A stretch of 64,000 nucleotides of DNA from Volvariella volvacea V23 (Eukaryota > Basidiomycota > Agaricomycetes > Agaricales > Pluteaceae). Position 1 is the stretch's first letter, and each line of letters begins with the position of its first letter. The stretch spans positions 2,432 to 66,431 of the forward strand of contig KB722766.1 in assembly GCA_000349905.1 (NCBI GenBank). The letters are read 5' to 3'. Made by a program: the position numbers and the translations under genes. The notes beneath the pieces are model-generated. The model was not told the origin of the DNA. It was given only the letters and a program-made list of their open reading frames with translations, and ran no database searches. This document shows, piece by piece, positions 36,830-48,364 of this stretch.

Positions 36830-37835
36830 CGTGCAGAATGAGGGGAATACGAGGGCCCGTTGGATGTGAGGTGGCAACTTGTAGTGGTTCGCAATCGCAT
36901 CATACTCGGATTTTACGAACGCAGGAAGGCAGAATGTCGTTCCTTCTGTTGCACATGGACGGGAAAACCATTGAATGGACGTTTGGTCACAGGTCGAAGA
37001 AGACCTACGAGTTGTCGGGCTTGAATTGTCACGAGCATCGCTCTGCCGCTCGAATTAAGGGTTTGCAACACGCAAATGTTGTCGCCTTCTCCCTGGTCAC
37101 GCATCCATACATACTAGCGTATTGTGTGTAACAGGTCTCAATATAGCTCTATCGATCGTCAAGCGGTGAATTCTGGAGCAATATTCGGAGGCGACGTCGT
37201 ACATACGCCACGAATACGATGCATAGTGCGAGCCTTGCCTGGGGAGTGCATGCATGCGCGGCATAGATACTGCAGGAACAAAGACACTGCATTCATTTTC
37301 TGGGAAGTGTATTTGTACCCGCCACCCACCTCTGGTTGCAGGGGCGACACCCTATGTAAGGACCTACGTCGCAGCTTGTCGGCTTGATGTAGGTTCCTTG
37401 GCGTTGGCCAGTTACTGTAATTGACAAAAAAGGGTGTGTTCTAGCGACTAGCATGTGCGGATCCTGCTACGAGAACATGAGATTTGGACTGTGTAGTGCG
37501 CGTTAGCCCACGCACTCCTATACGCTGACAACGAATCAGCAACTCCTATACTGATATACCCAGAAATGGACCACACACCAACCGGGGCATGTGAGTAAAA
37601 TCCGCCTTGACTAGGTCTGATGTTACCGTGAAAGAGTCTTGAGTAGCTTGAGTTATTGTAATGCATTTCGTAAACATAACTTGGCTTGTTTATTCCCTAT
37701 GCATGTGCTCAATGCGAATGAACGGAACACCGTTGTCCTGACAATGTACACCGCCAAATCATGGAATCTTACGTCGAAGGGGAAACGACGACAAAGAAGG
37801 ACGATGTGCTGCGATAACCCAACTTATACGCGCCC
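36830..37835. other. Intergenic stretch without a gene
   Basis: This is the promoter side of both the BNR gene (reverse) and membrane copy B (forward). Only short frames without motifs are present. The CCAAT-containing block found before copies C, D and E is absent ahead of copy B. Confidence 0.5.
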
Positions 37836-39268
37836 ATGTTGCTGGCAGGCCTCTTTCTCACCTTCTTTGCACGGTCTGTCGCTTCTCCTACACCCATTTC
37901 TGTGCCCAGTAGCACTATCCCAAGCCCAATCTGCGTCGTCTCTGCCGCCATCACGGCTTCTGAGTGCGATCCCACCAAGTATCGAACGATATTCGACATC
38001 CTGTATAGCTGCCTGGGTGTCATAATCTTATGCACCCACATCTCGATTCATCCCAATATACCAGATCAAGATAGCTCGTGTCTGGAGGTATTGTGGTTGA
38101 CGTTTCGAACGACGTTTTATGCCACGACCGCCCCGGAGATGGTGATCCTGTGGGCCATGCGACAGAAGATTATGGCAGGGAGAATCGCAAAAGAGAATGA
38201 ACGTGAGCGACAACGAACGCCAGATAAAGACAATGCTGATATTCAAAAGATCGCGGGTGGACACAGACTCACGAGTTCTTTGTTCAGATGGGAGGATTAA
38301 TCCAACGCACCAGACACGAAAAAGAGGTCGTCTATCAAGTGGCTGGCGTCACAACGGGGAAGGAGGGGCCTGTAAACTGGGATGGCATTAAAATCCCCCA
38401 TATCCCAGAAAAAGAGATCAGGGACCGCGGAAAGGGTGACGTCCTCGCAAAAGCCATTGTCGTTGTCCAAACCACGTGGTTCGTCGCCCAGTGCATCGCT
38501 CGGCATGCGCAAGGTCTCGTCCTAACGGAGATCGAGCTGGTCACACTTGCGTTTGCTACATTGAACGTGGTCACGTACGGGCTGTGGTGGGATAAGCCGC
38601 TGAATGTCGGGTACCCGATCTACTTCGACGAGGAGGGGAACCGAGTTGATGGTCCGCGAGCGACAATCGGGACATCAGAAGGGTCGTGGTATGGAAAGAT
38701 CTGGAGCAGTATGAGGCTGAAGGGGAGCGTGGAGTTGAGCTAGAGAGACTCTATCGAGACACATGGAATGAAGAAGACAATCTGGAAAAAAGTGTTTGCC
38801 GCATCATTTCTGGCCGTCTTTGGTCCTCTGTGGAACATGATGCAGGAAGAAGGCTCAGGGAACCATCCGACAAGCGTTCATCCATTCTACGTAGCACGAA
38901 TGGACAACGACGACTATGCCCTCGCGACCATTTGCAGTTCGGTCGTCGGGATGGTTTTCGGGGCAATTCACCTGATTGGATGGAATTTCCAATTTCCGAC
39001 GATCAAAGAGCTTTGGCTGTGGCGGGTTTCGTCGCTTGTCCTCGTCATGCTAACTACGGCTACGTTGGCCATTGCACACCAAAAACTGCGCATCAAGGCC
39101 TTGGAATATACAGGATTCGTATTCGTTTACCCACTTCTCTTTCTTGGGCCTCCGCTCTATTTTTCTGCGCGGATAATCCTCCTCTTTCTCTCTTTTTTCA
39201 CTCTTCGCGCTCTTCCCGAGTCTGCCTATCAGGTCGTAAGGTGGACGGGGTTTCTTCCCCACATATAG
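37836..39268 (+). pseudogene. Multi-pass membrane protein family, copy B (in-frame stop)
   Basis: Exon 37836-38202 has exactly the same length (367 nt) as the first exon of copies C, D and E, then intron 38203-38249 (47 nt, GTGAGC...AAG) and a second exon beginning HRGWTQTHEFFVQMGGLIQR. The frame meets TAG at 38741-38743 and continues in the same frame without other stops to 39268. The part after the stop carries FGAIHLIGWNFQF, LPESAYQVVRW and FLPHI, the family C-terminus. The stop sits in the variable loop between conserved spans. I tested donors and acceptors around it and found no GT-AG pair that removes the stop in frame with a sensible acceptor. So this is a recent pseudogene, a truncated product of about 287 residues, or a sequence error. 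It is the upstream member of a direct tandem with copy C. Confidence 0.75.
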
Positions 39269-39895
39269 TTACGCTCTACCCGTACGCTCGTTGGAACCCT
39301 TCACCATCCGTATCTTTGTTAGGTATCCTGCTTTACTGGTCAATGTTTGACGTCTTCGAGCACTCTTTCTTCGCATATATTTATTTAAATGCACGCTTTG
39401 GCTTAAAATGCATGGGCGAGTTGATTGTGGGGCATCTGGCAATGGAATACTTTTCCCCGTAAGTCCAGGTTGACCTACGCGTTCCCTTCGTCTTGTGTAC
39501 CTTTACATTCAATATAAATCCGTGGTGACAACATAGTCAATGATATTCACGACTGGTGGGTACGCTCATCAGGAGTGACGGGCTCATGTACACAGAACTC
39601 AGGGGGTGTAGTCGTAGCATTGATAAACAGCTTGCGACTCTTATGTGAGCAAGTATGAGGCTGGCACCCATTTTGGAATCGAATGGACGCCACTAGATAC
39701 TGACTAAAGGAGGAAGAACACGAAATGTCGATATTGACACCACGATACTGAATTGGATCCCAAGAGCAATGACGCATGTAATCATATGTCGTGACCTTGA
39801 CGCCCAATCAGACGCCCAATCAATGAACATAGGGTTATGGTTCCATGAATAGGCTGAGGAAATGGATTGGCGATGAGGCAACTCTGCACGCACCA
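39269..39895. other. Spacer between tandem membrane copies B and C
   Basis: The last 150 bases (from about 39746) resemble the sequence ahead of copy E, including the string ATACTGAATT followed by GATCCCAA, so the duplicated unit includes promoter sequence. No gene is seen. Confidence 0.6.
39799..39840 (+). promoter_or_regulatory. Conserved CCAAT-tandem block ahead of membrane copy C
   Basis: GACGCCCAATC occurs twice in direct succession, followed by an A-rich spacer and GGGTTATGG. The same arrangement precedes copies D and E. Each unit holds a CCAAT pentamer, the core bound by the HAP/NF-Y complex. It lies 56 to 97 bases ahead of the conserved start codon, so it could equally lie in the 5' UTR. 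Confidence 0.55.
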
Positions 39896-41371
39896 ATGTT
39901 CTTAGCGGGACTATTCCTCGCTGCACTTGCACGCGCTTTCGCCTCACCCGTGCCTGTTACGGTCCAAGGGAGCACAATCCCAAGCCCTGTATGCGTCGTC
40001 GCTACTGCGATGACAGCTTCTCGATGCGATCCCACTCGAACTCGGACGATCTTCGACATCTTGTACAGCTGTATTGGAGTCATCTTGCTGTGCACGTATA
40101 TTTCGATGCATCATAATATTCCGGACCAGAACGATTCGAGCGCGAAGGTGATGTGGCTGAAGATCCGAGCGACATTGTATGCGTTAATTGCCCCCGAAGT
40201 GGTGATAATGTGGGCTATTCGACAGAGAATTATGGCGGGGAGGATTGCGGAGGATAATAAACGTGGGTGACAGCTAATAACAATAATATGCTGTTGCTGA
40301 CCTGTAGCAGATCGCCGGTGGACAAGAACCCATGGGTTTTTCATCCAGATGGGAGGCTTGATGCAACGTCAGGGCAATTCGGCTTATATGGTCCTATGCT
40401 ATGAACAGGTGGGGGAGGAGACTATGATACCAGATATCCCGGAGAAGGAGATCAAAGATCACGGGAAAGGGGACATACTCGCAAAGGCCCTCGTCGTCGT
40501 CCAAACCACCTGGTTTGTCGCTCAGTGCATTGCTCGCCACATTCAGGGCCTCGTTCTAACCGAAATCGAGTTGGTAACACTCGCATTTGCAACTCTGAAC
40601 GTGATTACGTATGGGTTGTGGTGGGACAAGCCACTGAATATCGAATACCCGATCTATTTCGACGAGAATGGGGTTCGAACTGATGGGCCACTGGCAGGGG
40701 TTGAGAAGGGAGAGGTGACGGGGGAGGGAGAGGTGAAAGAATGGAGGGGAGTATGGTATCAAAGGATTTGGGAGAACGCGAGGGTTTACGTCACAGGATG
40801 GGGTGCAGCATGCCAGAGCGTTTGGAACAGAGTATGGCGAGGCTGGATAAGTGGTTGGGACACATATGGTCTATGGGCGGTGATTACTGTGCCATTTTTG
40901 GCTGTCTTTTCTCCGCTGGCAGACATGATGTCAGTCAAAAGCACAGAGAACAGGCCGACGAGCGTTGACCCATTTTATGCTGCAGTGATGAGCGATGAAG
41001 ATGAGTGGCTGGCGATTGCGTATGGTTCGACGATCGGGATTCTTTTTGGTGCGATTCACCTCATCGGCTGGAATTTCCAGTTCTCGACGACCGCAGAATT
41101 GTGGCTATGGAGGGTTTCTTCGCTCGTCCTCACCATCATTCCGCTCTTCCTCGCAGTCGCAGCTGCATTTATCTTTGGGCATGAGAAATTCGACGTCGAC
41201 TTTCTAGGTCTCATTGGAGCTCTGGTCGGCTTTCCAGCCATGTTGCTTGGCGGTCCTCTCTACTTCGCCGCTCGCATCATCCTTCTCTTCCTCGCATTCT
41301 TCACCCTTCGTTGCCTTCCCGAATCAGCCTATCAGAATGTCAAGTGGACAGAATATGTCCCTCATATCTAA
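39896..41371 (+). CDS. Multi-pass membrane protein family, copy C
   Basis: Model: exon 39896-40262, intron 40263-40310 (48 nt, GTGGGT...CAG, branch-like GCTGAC), exon 40311-41371, 475 residues. The start is MFLAGLFLAALARAF, conserved with D and E; an in-frame ATG at 39845 is possible but not conserved. Hydrophobic spans at about 1-16 (possibly a signal), 52-72, 92-108, 178-197, 204-226, 308-326, 354-378, 386-410 and 420-455 indicate an integral membrane protein. Conserved strings: SRCDPTRTRTIFDILYSC, APEVVIMWAIRQRIMAG, RRWTRTHGFFIQMGGLMQ, LTEIELVTLAFATLN, FGAIHLIGWNFQFS and the tail LPESAYQNVKWTEY-PHI. No enzyme motif is recognised; a His within a span (GAIHLIGW) is invariant among all copies that include this region. 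The variable part is residues 250-310. Function unknown. Confidence 0.9.
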
Positions 41372-42510
41372 CTTGATCTTATCGGTAAGTTTCTTGCCTA
41401 GCCTTTTACAGATATTAAGCTAATGCATACGTCGCATTTCTGGTCTATTAGTTTATATCCATAAATTCTACTCCGTCGGGTATATCTGATTCCCATTAGG
41501 GTGCACTTACGGACTGAATTCTGACTGTCGAGGCAATGTGTTATCCGCCATCGAGCGTACAAGTGCTACTAGAGGCCTTACTTTTTCTGCTTCTATTGTA
41601 TTCTTCTGCCCAATATACCCCTATTTCACAAATTCTACGCAAAGTGATGTGGCACAACCCCTATGTTTGGTATACTATAGCTCCAGATCTTTGATTAAAG
41701 CAATAGCGGACCATGGGAGGACAAGATGCCAAGAGCAGCGCCACTCGCCTACAACTACTGAAATTTCCTTCGTGTCTTCTGTTACTACTTTCTACGTCCC
41801 ATGTCGCCACTAATCTATACTGACTTCAATTTAGCGGTTCATTCTCTCTGACCTTCTATCCCTTTGAGAGAAAGGGCGTAAGCAATAATTAGTGCAAATA
41901 GTTCGTGTCTCCTTACGGATTTTAAGAATGCTGAATTGAATTTACAACCAGGGTTCACTAACCCCGCGGACTCAAATGCAGTCTCTCCCCCTTTGTGCTG
42001 AAAAGTTTTCTGTTGCGTTCGATGCAAGGACCAAATCCAAAAATGAACGAATGAGGGAAGAATGGAAATTTGTTCAGTACAGTACGTATACTGGCCATGT
42101 GAGATGATCCCTTCTATTCTTGATACCGCGAAGCTAGAAAATTGAATACAGGGCAATGTCCTCTTCCTTCTACAAGCGCGCAAGACGAACCTTCCGGGAT
42201 CACTCTGACGTCCAAGACCAAAGGAGCACTTCACTCAACTCTTTCGGCAGGAAAAACGAACATAATACAAGGTAGTCTGAGAAGCGCTATTTGGTTCCCC
42301 AAAATGGTTCTACACGTCAATTTACGTGCCTCTTGCGTGCCTTGAGTAGTTGGCGTGTTACCACACCGCTTGTGCTAGCACCCTCATATTCTTGGGCTTC
42401 CTATAGCGCTCCTTCACGAGAGTAATGAGGGAGAAATGCAGCATTTAGGAAGTGGTAATTATTCTCTTGGAGTCATTACATTAAAGAACTAACGTCTTCA
42501 TTTGTCAACG
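41372..42510. other. 3' flank of copy C and intergenic DNA
   Basis: The first 80 bases resemble the region after copy E (a GTAAGT-like donor, pyrimidine stretch and ACAG shortly after the stop), so both genes may carry a 3' UTR intron. Short frames at 41538-41813 and 41839-42234 have no motif. Confidence 0.45.
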
Positions 42511-42547
42511 CAGGATTCAGCCTTATCGTCCACTAGGAATAGACCCG
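42511..42547 (+). repeat. Dispersed short repeat, copy 1 (TATCGTCCACTAGGAATAG)
   Basis: The string TATCGTCCACTAGGAATAG is shared exactly with 54998-55016 and, with changes, with 43774-43792. Copies 1 and 2 are both preceded by GCAGGA. In one frame all three read as a PYRPLGI-like peptide, so they may be remnants of one coding sequence, perhaps an exon start after an AG acceptor. Confidence 0.55.
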
Positions 42548-44380
42548 CATACAGACGGACATCATCCTTCAAATACCTTGCATATATACTGTCCAATTAC
42601 ACCTATCTCCTTTATTCCGCTCCTCGTCTCGGATTGTTGGCTCCTTATCCATATGGTCCCTCAGCAGATTCCTACACAGATCTTGGCTGTACCGGTCGAG
42701 TACATCCTCTGTCTTCACGCCCCACACCCTAGCATCAACACCGAACTAAGGACAGTAGCTGCTAGCTGAAAGAAGTCACAACAGTCCGCTTGTTGATCGT
42801 GGTTCTCTCGCCAGTCGTCTCCGAGTCCTGGATATGGGTAGACATGTCAGATATGCCTATCTGACACCCCTACAGTATGTCTGGCCCAGATCACTCAATG
42901 CAGAGATGACCTATGGTTTTTGAATGCCCTGAAAACCCGGCATTTTTTGCGTTGTGAAGCGTCACAGAGGTGGCCGTAATTGATTGTGTATGAGCCGAGA
43001 TGAGTGTAAGCCAACAACTAATTCCTCTGTTAATCATCAGATGCTGAATAGCTACTCGTTCTCCAGATGAACTGCAATTATCTGTCACACCCTGTGAGGC
43101 TCTGCTGGCAAGCTGGGTGTAGGGTCTGAGCATGAAATTCACGTGCTAATATGATAGCCCCAAACTGTTGAAAATTACTCATCAGCTGGATGCTATCATA
43201 CACTTCTAAACTTGCCATTTTGGGCGTAGTGGCCTTAGATTGGATTTGTGAGAACAGGGAGTACACGTTATATTTTGGCATAGCTTGCATATATTAATAT
43301 TCAAATGACACAATTGTATGACTGCAAGTGTTCATATGCATAGGATACCCCGATGTTGATCAGTACATAGGGAAGGATGCGTGTATAATATGGCCTGTAC
43401 CAGTAGTGGTACAACAAGCGAGGATTGAACTAAAGGGATAAAGCTCGAAGTCAGTTAACCCATTGAACTTGAGTGTCAGTGAGTCAAGGAAGCACAGACT
43501 GCAGGCAGACTGAGGCACAGAGGTACACACCAAAGAGCTGGCTGTTTATAGTAATTCTATACACTAACTGTATAGATTTGTAAGTGTATGTGTATTTCTC
43601 CAGTGAGGCCGCTTGCCTGCACCTTCTACCAGATTTTATCCTTCTTTGTCTTCCTGTCCTGCTCTGCCATCTTGAGCCCCAAAGAAGGTGAATGAGAAGA
43701 ACTTCTGAAAGATACACCCATACTAAATTGACTACTTCTAATAATTTTGTTTCCTTTTTCATGCAGGATATCCTTATTGTCTAGTAGGAATAGATTCATC
43801 TATGCTACACCAACTCCTCAAACTATCTTCATATATGCAACGCAATCATGCCTACTTGCTCCAACTTTTCTAATCTTTATTTAGCCACACTCATCAAGTG
43901 CTTTCCTCCATTGCCACACTTCACACCCATTCTGTCAAGGATCATATCCTTATTCCTTATTTATTCCAATATTTATTCTCATTTTCTTTTTTTTTCCCAG
44001 GTGCCCAAGGACCATGTGACTGTTTACTTAATCCAGATTAGATTAGATAACATCTTGATCACATGATGCATTACCTTTTGAGCCACCTTTGGAAATCCTG
44101 GGCATCGAGATATTCTCAGTGGTATCATTAGTCTTGGAGCCATCATCCCAGCTCACTGTTACAGGACAACTGACCAACAAGGGATCTTGTAGAAGAAGAG
44201 TCTCAGTGCTGGGGTTGAGCATACTCAGATGATGGTGGTATCAGTCTAAGAGACAGATGGATTGATCTGGGGAGCGAAACCCAGAGATACAAGCCTTATA
44301 TACATGAAAGTTATATGTACATATTTGTTATTATTTGTAGTACATTGACTAATCAATCTACCAGCCTGATGAAAGTCATG
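42548..44380. other. AT-rich region without a supported gene
   Basis: Composition drops clearly in GC compared with neighbouring genes. Frames are short. The reverse strand near 44050-44150 reads an open, hydrophilic stretch (DGSKTNDTTENISMPRIS), possibly a coding relic of a transposable element, but it has no family motif. Confidence 0.4.
43763..43799 (+). repeat. Dispersed short repeat, copy 2 (degenerate)
   Basis: GCAGGATATCC followed by a diverged version of the core, sharing TAGGAATAG. It lies in AT-rich DNA ahead of the LTR-like segment. The surrounding bases (43200-44380) carry no long frame. Confidence 0.45.
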
Positions 44381-45293
44381 TGACTACTTAGGGGTCCAAT
44401 AGTACCATGTACATAACTAGGAGTATTCTAGGATATTCTACAAGGTACAACATATGATGTAAGTCATGATGTAATCAGAGATCTACCAAGAGTTCTAGAG
44501 TATTCTGGAACCAACTAATGAGGTCATAATAGATGATGACTAAAGGATGTCGATGAAAGGTATGGAATACAGTAAGCACTTATACTAGTGCATTATGAGT
44601 AACTGCTCAAGGTGTCTAGCAACACTTGAGGGATAGCCTAAGGGTTAACCACTCTGGGCGCTTAAGGCTTGACTAGCACTTAAGGTAAGAGGGTGTCTAT
44701 GAGATAGCCACTAAGTAGTAGTAACTCAGTATATCTAAGGCTTATAACCAGCACTTAGAATAAAAGAGTGTGAGAACATATAGGAGTGTTACTACTAGGG
44801 CATATAACATAACCTAGAAGGTGGTAGCCACTTATAATGTCCAAGGTAAGATAGTTACTTGTGATATAAGGGCAACCAAGGTTAACAATAAGCGCTAAGA
44901 AGGCATGAGGCACTAAGAAGGAAGGGGTAATTGGATGTTGATGATATAATCATGCAACAAATATGACCAAATATGGAAAACCATGACACTCACAGCTTAT
45001 CTCTACCCAATAGGATCTTAGTGATACTGGACACTGGTGATGTCATTATGAAGTCATAGATAGATACCTATAGAATAGTCTGGAATAGTGTAAACATGTA
45101 CATATGGCCTTGGTAAATATATAAGTGGGTGAGGTTGGCTCTGAGGGTTTCCTCAGTTTCAACCTTGTTTACTCTGCCAAGCTAGCTTTGTCTCAGAGAC
45201 TCCAGTGCAATCTGAACTAACAGGCTACTAAGAGGTGAGTAAGCATCGTTAGGATTCTTGTATCTATCTCGTCTCCCCTGCCAGCTGGTAGTG
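44381..45293 (+). mobile_element. LTR-like segment (solo or fragmentary LTR retrotransposon)
   Basis: The segment starts TGACTACTTAGG and can end CCCCTGCCA, giving TG...CA ends. Inside is a TATA box (TATATAAG, 45118-45125) about 170 bases before the proposed end, as expected at a U3/R boundary. Two bases after the end comes TGGTAGTGAGAG (45296-45307), similar to the initiator-tRNA primer-binding site used by many retroelements. Shortly after follows ATGCCACCAG, a possible gag start, but the frame soon closes. No second LTR, reverse transcriptase or integrase is seen in the window, so this is a relic. The left boundary is approximate. Confidence 0.45.
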
Positions 45294-46710
45294 AGAGTTT
45301 TTGCAACCATGCCACCAGTGATACCTGGGCACCACTGTGTGAGTGATCCCTTGTAGTAGGCCCATCTGATAACATGTAGGGATGTGCGCCGAGTAGAGTA
45401 GTCTCTCCTTTGTTTCTATTTATTTGTCTCTGGGGCCCAGCGCCCTTGTCGCTGACATATCCCATGCTTTCCCTTCACCAAACCACCACACAACCAGCGG
45501 ACCCACGTCTATCCCGCCAATTTTGTATTCAGTAATTGAATCGTGTCCGCGCTTTTTGACATGCCATTGAATGAACCGCACGCGAAGCCGTAGAACACGG
45601 TCAGGTTGGAGCTGACGACTGGACTCTGGAATTTGAACACCGGAGGGTGGGTACTAAGATGGCTTTGCTAGTGGCGACAAAATGTCCCTCCATTCATCTC
45701 ACACAAGACCATGGATGAACATACCTTCTTCTGTGCAGCAAAATGCTACTCAGAAGTACGTATGCTATTCAAACACAGATTCCGTTGCCTGAGGTAATGG
45801 ATTTTGGATTTAGATCGTCAGCAGTGCCCTTTGATATTTTTTTATATTGAAGTCCATTAGGTAAAGGCGAGAATGACAGGCCACTCTGATCAGAACGAGT
45901 GTAAGTCTTCTACGCGTGCATAAGTGGTTTGTGTTCGTCTAATCACCTCTTGTCCGGGCGGATGGTGCACCCTATAGAGCTGCAACTGCAAGAGCAGGTC
46001 CACGAAGCTTGAGTATGGTGCTCTGTATAAATCCTCTAGAGATCCAAGTCCCTCACCAGTCACAGCGACGTGGCACTGGTCCAGCGCTAAAGTATGAAAG
46101 AGTTAGAAAGTTAAACCTACGCTTTCATACTTTACTGCTGTACTCAGCCTGCCATTGTGAGGATGCCCACGCCAGCTGAAATTCGTGCGACTTGTCTCGC
46201 CTTATATTTTCTTTTGGAGCTTTCAAAGTTCTTTGGCTTTGACATTGCACGCGTGAAGTATGCTAACCTGAGGGAGTAGCCGTGGTGAAAACTAGTGTGG
46301 CATCGCATTCTCCGTATATTTTGATTGTAGCTGGGGAACGCAGAGACCGCGAACGGGAGGGGTTTTGAGAGTGGGGAGTAGGTGCTTTATTATCATTACA
46401 CGTATGACAAACTATAGCTACAATACAGAATACGACAAACGCAATGGGGTTTAGAAATACAGAATACGACAAACGCAATGGGTTTTAGAAATACAGCGTG
46501 GTATCATGATGAGTGGTGATTATATGAGTACATGGGAGTGGGATGGAATGAATAAATATGAGAGTAATTTGTGAAAGAAAAAGGACGAAAATCGGACCCG
46601 AAGAATTATGCATGATCAAGTGTATGAGAGGGGGTTGAGTTGGAAATAGCGCACAAAAAACGGACATGACGGAATACATTACCACGAACCCAGACCCTGA
46701 TATTCATCCT
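45294..46710. other. Intergenic region downstream of the LTR-like segment
   Basis: Nothing coding is supported apart from a possible short gag relic at its start. It contains the 34-base tandem duplication listed separately and the 3' flank of the kinase pseudogene. Confidence 0.5.
46424..46491. repeat. 34-base tandem duplication
   Basis: TACAGAATACGACAAACGC and the following 15 bases are repeated immediately, with a single mismatch (GGGG versus GGGT); a third copy begins (TACAG) and stops. The near-identity suggests a recent replication slippage or duplication. Confidence 0.85.
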
Positions 46711-48364
46711 TCACTCCACATCGTCGAACCAAGGATCTTTAAGCAACTCCTCCGCAGTAGGCCTATTCTGAGGATTGAGTTTCAAACACCTCCTTACAAA
46801 ATCCGCTGTCGCTTTGATATCTTTATCAGACTCGATGGCCGAACACTCTTTGAAAAATACTTCAATGTCCACATCAAATATCGTAGGATCTTTCTTTAGC
46901 CGACCTGCGTAGACGGGATGTGGGGGAAAATTAGAGTAAACGAGAGTGAGAAAGAACGGACGTACAATTTGACTCGAAGTACGTCGCAGCTTTGGAACTA
47001 GCGTTCAGCTGGTCAGCCAAAAAGTCGTCCTTGCTGAACAAGATCATCTGATATAACATGTTCTCAACGGGATTCAAGTCGAATTTCTCGTTAAACCCGA
47101 ACTGGAATAGTCTATCTGCAGTGATAAACTCGTAAGCCTGCATATATGATAAATTAGAAGTGGGTTAATCCCAATATAAAAGAAGGAACGAAAGGGCATA
47201 CCAAGACGCCAAAAATCCAGATATCAATTTCCTTGTTCCACGGACCTCCAAGCCACAACTCGGGTGCTCGAAGTCCAATGGGCGATATTTCTTTAACCAG
47301 CTTATTTTTACTTGGCTCAGGTCGAGATACCGGTTCCGCTGAGCGCATATAAACACAACTCATCAAACATTCGCTGATGATTGCGATGCTTACCACGACC
47401 AAAATCGCTGATGAGGAATGTGCGTTTCATTGCTTCTTCCATCGATATCATGGGTAGTGGCTGGGACACGGCAACTTGCACCATCCCAGTCACGGACCTC
47501 TCTGGAGGATGGCGTCTTGGAGGATCACGGGCAAGGAGTCTGTCAATCTCCTCTGTCGACAGCGACGTGTCGAAGAAGACATTGTCATGTTTCAGATCTG
47601 TGTGCACGTACCCGCATCTGTGGGCATGGGCAACACCACGGAGGACATGAAGGAGCGCTCATTTGGCGAGTGCAAAAGGGATCGGGGGCATCAAGTGTTT
47701 TTGAAGGGAGTGGAAGTCTCCACCTAGTACGGGAGTGACCAGGCAGATGTGTTCTCCAGAATCGCGCTCGGGGAGGGTAAATTCGTCGAGCAGTTTGATG
47801 CAGTGCGGAGAGGGGGCCAAGCGGTGATGAGGTTAGTTGTTGGAGTGCATCAGGTTCGAATAAATCCCCTCTCTTGATGAATCGCGTATAGTATCCTGTC
47901 AAGGCCTTTATCGCGACGTAATTATCGTTCCTATGGAAAGGCGCCATTAGAAGGTCTGCCTGCCTACGGTCAAAGCGGGTCACTCACTTGAGGTCACGAG
48001 CCAACCACACACTAGATTCAGCTCCCCAACCCAACTTTCGTTTGAGAACGTATCGCGCTTCCGGTCCAATTGCCTCTTCAAACTGAAAGTCGGGCCATCC
48101 GCAGCCATCGTCAGTAGCTAGACCTAGCGGCTCTTCAACGAAGCTAAATTCGACACTAGGCTTGCCTTCCTCGTCAGCTTTGAACCATTTCTGGGCGCGA
48201 GGGGGATTTGGTTTCGTCGGTTCCGAGTTCACAGCGGCTGGCTTAGCGGATGCGTAACGGATCCTACTGCAGCAAGAGATATAGTGAGGAGAGACCAGGT
48301 GACGAGAACCTCGGGAGAGAGTGCGAACAAGTAGACGCGACATGTGCATGAAGAGCATCGTCAA
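46711..48364 (-). pseudogene. SRPK-like protein kinase gene, disrupted
   Basis: The pieces form an almost complete kinase. The first exon (from 48364) gives a basic N-terminus that could be a mitochondrial presequence, then the glycine loop LGWGAESSVWLARD. After an intron comes VAIKALTG with the catalytic Lys. Then follow HCIKLLDEF, ICLVTPVLGGD, the SRPK-type loop GYVHTDLKHDN, DFGR split by an intron, LRAPELWLGG, DIWIFG and a C-terminal lobe ending EELLKDPWFDDVE at 46711. The HTD in place of HRD is typical of SR-protein kinases. Two lesions break it: a frameshift at about 47813-47822 between QQLTSS and SPHCIKLL, and a TGA at 47661-47659 where relatives would have Arg (ALAK-stop-ALLHVLRG), explicable by CGA to TGA. 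All catalytic motifs are intact, so the loss looks recent, or the sequence has errors. Confidence 0.8.

Noticed and set aside
39845..39895. Upstream in-frame ATG extension of membrane copy C (MNRLRKWIGDEA...)
   Set aside because: The extension is not conserved in copies D or E, whereas the downstream MFLAG/MFLAS start is, and the signal-like segment begins there.
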